Shown piece after piece: positions 59,090 to 64,000 of a DNA stretch of 64,000 bases. Source of the stretch: Actinocorallia populi (GTDB lineage Bacteria; Actinomycetota; Actinomycetes; Streptosporangiales; Streptosporangiaceae); the NCBI RefSeq assembly GCF_002995495.1, contig NZ_PVZV01000010.1, forward strand, positions 62,001 to 126,000, in the 5' to 3' direction. Each line of letters opens with the position of its first letter. Position 1 is the first letter of the stretch. A program made the translations under genes and the position numbers. Under the pieces are notes generated by a model. It was not told the origin of the DNA. It ran no database searches and worked only from the letters and a program-made list of their open reading frames with translations.

Positions 59090-60598
59090 TCACGCGGAGA
59101 CCGCGTCTCCCGGTGCGTCCGCGCGCACCAGGGCCACGAGGTCGCGGCGCAGCACCTTGCCCGTCGGGTTCACCGGGAACTCCTCGACGAACTCCACGTA
59201 CCGCGGTGTCTTGGAGCCGCGCAGTCGCTCGCGCACCCAGGCGCGCAGCTCGTCGGCCTCCACCGACGCGCCGGGCCGTACGATGACGAACGCGCCGATC
59301 TGCTGGCCCCACTCCAGGTCCGGAACGCCCGCGACCACGGCTTCCTGCACGGCCGGGTGGCCGCACAGCACGTCCTCGATCTCGGCGGGCGCGATGTTCT
59401 CGCCGCCCCGGATGATGGTGTCGTCGGCGCGGCCCCGGACGAACAGGTAGCCCTCGGCGTCGAGGTAGCCGCGGTCGCGGGTGGGGAACCAGCCGTCCGG
59501 GCGGACCTTGCTGCCGGCCTCCAGGTACTCCCCGGCCACCTGCGGGCCGCGCACCACGATGTCGCCGACGACGCCCGGCGCGCACGGAGCGCCGTCGTCG
59601 TCCTGCACCTCGATCTCGACCGACGGCAGCGCGCGGCCGACCGACCCGAGCCGGGCCCGCACCTCCGGGTCGTCCGCGCAGACGGCGGCGCGGTGGTCGT
59701 CGGGCCCCAGGACCGCGATCGACGACGCGGTCTCGGTGAGCCCGTAGGCGTTGACGAACCCGGTCCCGGGGAAGCGCGCCAGCGCCTCCTCCACCACCTC
59801 CGCGGCGATCTTCGCACCGCCGTAGGACAGGGAGCGCAGGCACGCCGGGCCCCGGGCGTCGCGGGAGCGCAGCTCGGCGACGATGCGGGCCAGCATCGTC
59901 GGCACGACCATGGCGTGGGTGACCCTCTGGCCCTCGACGGTCTCCAGCCAGCCGGCTGGGGTGAACCGCTCGAGGTAGACGATGCGGCGCCCGCTGTAGA
60001 GGTTCGACAGCACGTTCGCGACGGCGGCGATGTGGTAGGGCGGCACGCTGACGAGCGTCGCGTCGCCCTCGGGCACCGAGGCGAACTCCACCGAGCCGAA
60101 GAGGTAGGCGGTGAGGTTCTCGTGCCGCAGCACCGCGCTCTTGGGCGCGGCGGTGGTGCCGCTGGTCATGAGCAGCACCGCCACCGACACGGGGTCGGTC
60201 ATCAGGGCCGCGTCGAACACGGACGTCGCGGCGGGCAGCGCGAGGAACTCCGCGACGCCGACCGTCTCGGCGCCCGGCACCCGCTCGGGCGTGTCGGTGA
60301 CGACCAGCGGTGACTCCTGGCGGCCCATCACGTCGGCGAGCTGCTCGGCGCCGAGCCGGTAGTTGACCGGCAGGAAAGGCACGCCCGCGAGCGCCGCGGC
60401 GAACAGCGCCGCGGGGAAGGCCGGGCCGTTCGGGCCCAGGTAGACCAGGCGGCGCGCGCCGGAGGCCGCGATCCGCTGCGCCCCGGCCCGCGCACGTTCA
60501 CGCAGGCCGCGGCCGGTCAGGCCGGTGTCGGGGTCGCCGACGAGGACGCGGTCGCCCATGCCGTCGGCGACCATGTCCAGGATGATGGCGAGATTCAT
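59090..60598 (-). CDS. Acyl-CoA synthetase (AMP-binding)
   Basis: A 502-residue adenylate-forming enzyme that activates a carboxylic acid with ATP and CoA. The P-loop reads LLMTSGTTAAPKSAVLRHEN, the adenine-binding motif YGLTETASS, and the C-terminal domain has the catalytic lysine in NPTGKVLRRD. GGAG precedes the ATG. It belongs with the two acyl-CoA dehydrogenases upstream and gives this arm an ATP-dependent route to CoA esters beside the CoA-transferases. Confidence 0.93.
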   Translation of the reverse strand: MNLAIILDMVADGMGDRVLVGDPDTGLTGRGLRERARAGAQRIAASGARRLVYLGPNGPAFPAALFAAALAGVPFLPVNYRLGAEQLADVMGRQESPLVVTDTPERVPGAETVGVAEFLALPAATSVFDAALMTDPVSVAVLLMTSGTTAAPKSAVLRHENLTAYLFGSVEFASVPEGDATLVSVPPYHIAAVANVLSNLYSGRRIVYLERFTPAGWLETVEGQRVTHAMVVPTMLARIVAELRSRDARGPACLRSLSYGGAKIAAEVVEEALARFPGTGFVNAYGLTETASSIAVLGPDDHRAAVCADDPEVRARLGSVGRALPSVEIEVQDDDGAPCAPGVVGDIVVRGPQVAGEYLEAGSKVRPDGWFPTRDRGYLDAEGYLFVRGRADDTIIRGGENIAPAEIEDVLCGHPAVQEAVVAGVPDLEWGQQIGAFVIVRPGASVEADELRAWVRERLRGSKTPRYVEFVEEFPVNPTGKVLRRDLVALVRADAPGDAVSA

Positions 60599-60618
60599 CG
60601 GTGCTCCAGAGTGGGGGG

Positions 60619-61860
60619 TCAGCGGCCGCGCTTGACCTGGCTGAACGGGACGTCGCGGTCCAGCGCGGCCTCGCGGGGCATGCCGAGCAGCCGCTCGCTG
60701 ATGACGTTGCGCGCCATCTCGGTGCTGCCGCCGCCGAGGCTGCCGCTCTGGCGCATGAGGTAGTCGACGCCGACCCGGCCGGTCGCGCCCTGGGCCGCGC
60801 CGGTTCCGAACCCGGCGCTCGCGCCCGCGATCCGCAGGGTGAGGTCGCGGTCGGTCTGCGCGTACTCCGCGTGCAGCAGCCGCAGCAGCGACGACGCGAT
60901 CGGCGGAAGGGCCCCGGAGGCGATCGCGCGGGTCACCCGCACCGCCGTCTGCTGCTGGACCCTGCCGAAGGCGAGGCCGCGGCCCACCAGCTCGCGTGCC
61001 CTCGGGTCGTCCATCCGGCCGGTCGCCAGCGCCGCCTCCAGCGGGGAGATGTGGCCCATGCCCCGGCTGATGCTCCTGCCGCTGATGTAGGGCGAGCCCC
61101 CGCCCATGGCGTTGCGCTCGTGGAAGAGCTGCCGGGACGCCACCGTCCAGCCGTCGCCCACCTCGCCCACGACCGCGGAGGCGGGCAGAACGACGTCGTC
61201 GAAGAACTCCTCGCAGAACTCCATCGAACCGTTGACCATGCGGACGCGGTTCATCGTGATGCCGGGCGCCTTGGTGGGCACGAGGAACATGGTGAGGCCC
61301 TTGTGCTTGGGCACGTCCCAGTCGGTCCGGGCGAGGCACAGCCCGTAGTCGGCGGCGTAGGCCGAGGTGCTCCACGTCTTGGCGCCGTTCAGCACCCAGT
61401 TGTCGCCGTCACGGTCCGCCCGGGTGATGAGGCCGGCGAGGTCGGATCCGCCGCTGGGCTCGGACAGGAACTGGCAGATGACGCGCTCGCCGCGGATGGC
61501 GCCGCCGATGTACTCGCGCTTCTGCTCCTCGCTGCCCGCGTCCAGGATGGTCGGCGCGCAGATCGCGAAGGTCGGCTTGTTGAGCAGCAGCGGCATCTCG
61601 TAGTCGAGGCTCTCCTGGGTGAACGCCTTCTGGTGGGCGAGGGTCAGCCCGAGGCCGCCGTACTCGCGCGGGAAGCAGATCCCCGCGAAGCCCCCGTCGT
61701 ACAGGAGCTTCTGCAGCTCCCGGGCCCGCTCCCACTCGTGGTCGTCGTCCTCGCCCGGGGTCAGCGGGGCGGCGTCCGCCAGGAGCGGCATGTTGTCGGC
61801 GAGCCAGGCCCGCGCGCGCAGGCGGAAGGACTCGACGTCCTCCATCGTGGTCTCGGTCAT
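60619..61860 (-). CDS. Acyl-CoA dehydrogenase (subunit 1)
   Basis: A 413-residue FAD-dependent acyl-CoA dehydrogenase. It has CQFLSEPSGGSDLAG, the flavin-contacting WVLNGAKTWSTSA and FLVPTKAPGITMNRV; the C-terminal GSLGGGSTEMARNVISERLLG is typical of actinobacterial FadE proteins acting on branched or steroid-derived CoA esters. It lies five bases after a second acyl-CoA dehydrogenase gene, the arrangement of heteromeric FadE pairs in steroid catabolism. Confidence 0.92.
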   Translation of the reverse strand: MTETTMEDVESFRLRARAWLADNMPLLADAAPLTPGEDDDHEWERARELQKLLYDGGFAGICFPREYGGLGLTLAHQKAFTQESLDYEMPLLLNKPTFAICAPTILDAGSEEQKREYIGGAIRGERVICQFLSEPSGGSDLAGLITRADRDGDNWVLNGAKTWSTSAYAADYGLCLARTDWDVPKHKGLTMFLVPTKAPGITMNRVRMVNGSMEFCEEFFDDVVLPASAVVGEVGDGWTVASRQLFHERNAMGGGSPYISGRSISRGMGHISPLEAALATGRMDDPRARELVGRGLAFGRVQQQTAVRVTRAIASGALPPIASSLLRLLHAEYAQTDRDLTLRIAGASAGFGTGAAQGATGRVGVDYLMRQSGSLGGGSTEMARNVISERLLGMPREAALDRDVPFSQVKRGR

Positions 61861-61865
61861 CCGGA

Positions 61866-63008
61866 TCAGCCCTTCGACAGGTCGGAGGCGGCGAGGTCGG
61901 CGAGGTGGAGGGCGTGGTCCTCCGGGGTCCCGTAGAGGGCCTGGTCGAGCGTCGCGCGCCGCAGGTACAGGTGGAGGTCGTGCTCCCAGGTGACGCCGAT
62001 GCCGCCGTGGATCTGGACGCAGTCCTGGAGGATCGCCAGAGATCTCTCCCCCACGAACGTCTTGGCGACGCTCACCAGCTCCGGGGCGTCGGGCGAGCGG
62101 TCCTGGACGGCCGCGGCCGCGGCCTGGGTGGTGGCGTGGCAGGCCTCGAGCCAGGTGCGCATGTCGGCGAACCGGTGCTTGAGCGCCTGGTAGGAGGCGA
62201 GCGGGCGGCCGAAGGAGTAGCGGTCGAACCCCCACTGGACCGTCCTGTCGAAGGCGCGGTCGAGCACGGCGCACACCTCGGCGCACTGGATGACGGCGGC
62301 GATCTGCGCCTGCCGCTCGATGGCCCCGGCCGCGCCGGGCTCTCCCACCAGCGCGTCCGCGCCGACCCGGACGCCGTCGAAGCGGGCCTCGGAGAAGGAG
62401 CGGGACAGGTCGAGGGACCACTGGGGGGAGATCGTCAGGCCGTCGGCCGCGGCGGGGACGAGGAACTGGGCCACGCCCTCGGGTGTCGCGGCGGTGACCA
62501 GAAGGAGGTCGGCCTGGTCGGCCTCCTGGACCCGGTCCTTCACCCCGTCCAGGACCCATCCCCCGCCGTCGGGGGTCGCGGTGAGCGCGGGGGCCAGCGG
62601 CGCCCATCCGGCGCCCGGCTCGTACACCGCCCAGGTCGCGACGCTCTCGCCCGCGGCGAGCGCCTCGACCGCCGCCCCGTGGTCCGGCCCGGTGCCGTGC
62701 GACTCGACCAGCCCGGCCAGCACGACGTTCACCGGCAGGAGCGGGCCGGGACCCACGCCCGCGCCCAGCTCCTCGGCGAGGAGGGCGAGGTCGCGCACCC
62801 CCTCGCCGGACACGCTTCCGCCGCCGAGATCCTCGGGCACGATCGCGGCCGCCCAGCCGAGCTCGGCTCCCTGCCGCCACCACGCGCGGCTCCAGCGGGG
62901 CTCGTCGTCCTTCATGCCGCGGACGCGGTCGAGGGGGTACTCCTTCTCGAGGAGCCTCCTGGCCGAGGTCTGGAAGAGCTTCTGGTCCGACGAGAGCTCC
63001 AGCTCCAT
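61866..63008 (-). CDS. Acyl-CoA dehydrogenase (subunit 2)
   Basis: A 380-residue acyl-CoA dehydrogenase-family protein. It is shorter and more divergent than its partner: the substrate-side region reads TWAVYEPGAGWAP instead of the usual SEP.GGSD, while the C-terminal flavin-binding QIHGGIGVTWEHDLHLYLRR is well kept. In alpha2beta2 FadE enzymes one subunit of each pair supplies the catalytic base, and this split fits. AGGAG stands before the ATG. It is the first gene of the transcript. Confidence 0.9.
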   Translation of the reverse strand: MELELSSDQKLFQTSARRLLEKEYPLDRVRGMKDDEPRWSRAWWRQGAELGWAAAIVPEDLGGGSVSGEGVRDLALLAEELGAGVGPGPLLPVNVVLAGLVESHGTGPDHGAAVEALAAGESVATWAVYEPGAGWAPLAPALTATPDGGGWVLDGVKDRVQEADQADLLLVTAATPEGVAQFLVPAAADGLTISPQWSLDLSRSFSEARFDGVRVGADALVGEPGAAGAIERQAQIAAVIQCAEVCAVLDRAFDRTVQWGFDRYSFGRPLASYQALKHRFADMRTWLEACHATTQAAAAAVQDRSPDAPELVSVAKTFVGERSLAILQDCVQIHGGIGVTWEHDLHLYLRRATLDQALYGTPEDHALHLADLAASDLSKG

Positions 63009-63089
63009 CAGGACTCCTCTCCTGGGTTCGGGGAGGCGGGCCGGCCGCGCGGTGCCGTGCGCGGCCGGGCACCCGCTGGGACGTCCCTT

Positions 63090-63118
63090 ACTGAACACGA
63101 GAGGACAACACTTGTCAA
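63090..63118 (-). promoter_or_regulatory. Promoter with palindrome for the acyl-CoA dehydrogenase operon
   Basis: TTGACA (63118-63113 on the minus strand) is a consensus -35; 17 bases later TTCAGT (63095-63090) is a weak -10. GACAA-CAC-TTGTC (63104-63116) is a perfect inverted repeat overlapping the -35, well placed for a repressor. Confidence 0.5.
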
Positions 63119-63271
63119 TGTATCGAAGTATTTGCCCGGCGTGGAGGCGGCACCCTTGACGGCGGCCGCGCCGGCCCGGAATCTGTCAGGACGTGAGCGT
63201 TTCCACGCGGAGATCATCTCTGTGGGGGGAGTCACGCTCAGGGGAGAGGTCCTACGCTCTCCGTTGAGATA

Positions 63272-63298
63272 GGTTCATATTCGCCGAACGCTCGAACC
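63272..63298. promoter_or_regulatory. Nested palindrome before the ArsR-type gene
   Basis: GGTTC (63272-63276) and GAACC (63294-63298) enclose TTC-GCC-GAA (63280-63288) on nearly the same centre, 22 bases before the ArsR-type start. It is a likely autoregulatory site. Confidence 0.45.
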
Positions 63299-63320
63299 AT
63301 GGCCAGGAAGGAGGGCCGTC

Positions 63321-63716
63321 ATGCCGCGTGAAGCCGTCGCCACGACCGAGGTGCTCAAGGCGCTGAGCGACCCGATCCGGTGGAGCATCGTCCAGCAGAT
63401 CGCGCAGGAGGAGGAGTTCGCGTGCAGCGTCCTCGAGGACACGCTGCCCGTCTCCAAGACCACGATCTCCTACCACACCAAGATCCTGACCCAGGCCGGT
63501 CTGATCGAGGTGCACAAGCGGGGCCGCAACTACTTCTACTCGCTGCGCCGCGAGGTGCTGCGCACGGTGATCGACGAGCTGTGGCAGCTCTCCCCCGGCC
63601 CCCGTCTGGTCGAGAGCCCCGCCGAGACCCGCCGCGCCGAGCGCGCCGAACAGCGGCCCCGGCTCGCGGCCGCCTCGGGCGACTCCGACCCCCAGGCCGG
63701 CCTGCTCACCTGGTAG
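63321..63716 (+). CDS. ArsR/SmtB-type helix-turn-helix regulator
   Basis: A 131-residue winged helix regulator. VLKALSDPIRWSIVQQI is the ArsR start, SKTTISYHTKILTQAGLI the recognition helix region and KRGRNYFYSLRREVLRTV the wing and dimer helix. The metal-binding ELCVCDL motif is absent; only one cysteine (FACSVLED) lies near that position, so it is probably a non-metal, ligand-responsive member. AAGGAGG precedes the ATG. The likely target is the divergent acyl-CoA dehydrogenase operon. Confidence 0.88.
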   Translation: MPREAVATTEVLKALSDPIRWSIVQQIAQEEEFACSVLEDTLPVSKTTISYHTKILTQAGLIEVHKRGRNYFYSLRREVLRTVIDELWQLSPGPRLVESPAETRRAERAEQRPRLAAASGDSDPQAGLLTW

Positions 63717-63778
63717 TCCCCGGACGTCCTCCAGGTCTGCTGTAGCGTTTGCGGCCTGACGACAGAAGGGATCTGTTC

Positions 63779-64000
63779 ATGGCGGCCACCTCCACCGACG
63801 CGGTCGTGCTCAGCGAGCCCGGTCCGGGCGTGCGGCTGGTGACGCTGAACCGGCCCGGCGTGCGCAACGCCATGACCGAGGAGATGACCCGGGCCTGGGA
63901 CCAGGCCGTCGACGCGGTCTCCGCCGACCGGGAGACCCGGGTCCTGGTGGTCACCGGAGCCGGCAGCTCCTTCTGCTCGGGCGCCGACCTCTCCTGGCTG
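63779..64000 (+). CDS. Enoyl-CoA hydratase/isomerase family protein (partial)
   Basis: The first 74 codons of a crotonase-fold enzyme, cut by the window edge. VRLVTLNRPGVRNAMTEEM and the oxyanion-hole segment GAGSSFCSGADLSWL are typical. GAAGGG lies eight bases before the ATG. It probably hydrates the enoyl-CoA made by the nearby acyl-CoA dehydrogenases. Confidence 0.85.
   Translation, partial: MAATSTDAVVLSEPGPGVRLVTLNRPGVRNAMTEEMTRAWDQAVDAVSADRETRVLVVTGAGSSFCSGADLSWL

Larger units (their letters stand above)
63009..63320. other. Divergent intergenic region
   Basis: 312 bases between the acyl-CoA dehydrogenase gene and the ArsR-type gene. I see two palindromes and a possible minus-strand promoter, listed separately, and no small gene with a convincing ribosome-binding site. 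Confidence 0.6.

Noticed and set aside
58102-63128. AATGTTTCGAAG (58102) and AATGTATCGAAG (63117) as a shared operator of the two right-hand minus operons
   Set aside because: Eleven of 12 bases match, but with about 200 and 300 bases of intergenic DNA compared, such a match is not rare, and neither copy is symmetric enough to be convincing.

Overview
The window is very GC-rich actinobacterial chromosome. Genes overlap as ATGA/GTGA, GTG and TTG starts are common, and third codon positions are mostly G or C. Gene content points to a soil actinomycete, perhaps a Streptosporangiales/Thermomonosporaceae-like lineage: mycofactocin-coupled dehydrogenases, [3Fe-4S] ferredoxin/P450 pairs, CaiB-type CoA-transferases, a DUF5753 regulator and a Methyltransf_19 protein. 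The taxonomic placement is inference. About 60 protein genes cover almost all of the DNA. I saw no rRNA, tRNA, CRISPR array, insertion sequence or integrase.

Left part (120-12757): a CoA-transferase/aldehyde dehydrogenase pair on the minus strand diverges from a plus-strand oxidation cassette. The cassette holds an SDR, a mycofactocin-type SDR, a ferredoxin, a P450, a DUF35-aldolase fusion, an alpha/beta hydrolase, a DoxX protein, a 3-hydroxyisobutyrate-dehydrogenase-like enzyme, a DapB-like oxidoreductase and an amidohydrolase. A short regulatory/unknown patch follows (12770-15172). Next comes a minus-strand CoA-transferase / CoA-ester lyase / cyclase / MmgE-PrpD operon (15273-19544). It diverges from a flavoprotein, a hydantoinase-like hydrolase and an IclR regulator (19774-23585).

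Middle (23645-38618): a ten-gene minus-strand operon carries a complete Dpp/Opp-type ABC importer. Interleaved with it are two related methyltransferases, two related ~95-residue helical proteins of unknown function and a flavin monooxygenase. Downstream of the operon promoter lies an iclR gene, and beyond it, divergently, a plus-strand operon of Dabb protein, cysteine hydrolase, isocitrate-lyase-family lyase, maleate-isomerase-like protein and a double-domain nitrilase. Both operons have a -35/-10 promoter followed by the same 17-bp palindrome (16 of 17 bases identical) plus a degenerate copy exactly 22 bp away that abuts the -10. A third palindrome lies inside the minus operon. I therefore read 23645-38618 as one IclR-controlled import-and-degradation regulon. 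It is the best candidate for an undescribed system. The order of enzymes suggests attack on an N-containing or amide-bearing aromatic/heterocyclic compound, but the substrate is not known.

Right part (38679-64000): a LacI-controlled sugar ABC importer with a GH3 beta-glucosidase. Then comes a long minus-strand operon (57927 to 45350) that mirrors the left cassette gene for gene: CoA-transferase, two HIBADH-like enzymes, aldehyde dehydrogenase, mycofactocin SDR, [3Fe-4S] ferredoxin, P450, 7Fe ferredoxin, DUF35-aldolase, second aldehyde dehydrogenase, small protein, ferredoxin reductase, DoxX. Beyond it lie an SDR, an acyl-CoA synthetase, a pair of acyl-CoA dehydrogenases, an ArsR-type regulator and the start of an enoyl-CoA hydratase.

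Together the two outer arms make sense as parallel routes: P450 hydroxylation, alcohol and aldehyde oxidation, CoA activation, beta-oxidation-like steps and retro-aldol cleavage of a branched or alicyclic (terpenoid- or steroid-like) substrate. The centre imports and degrades other small molecules.
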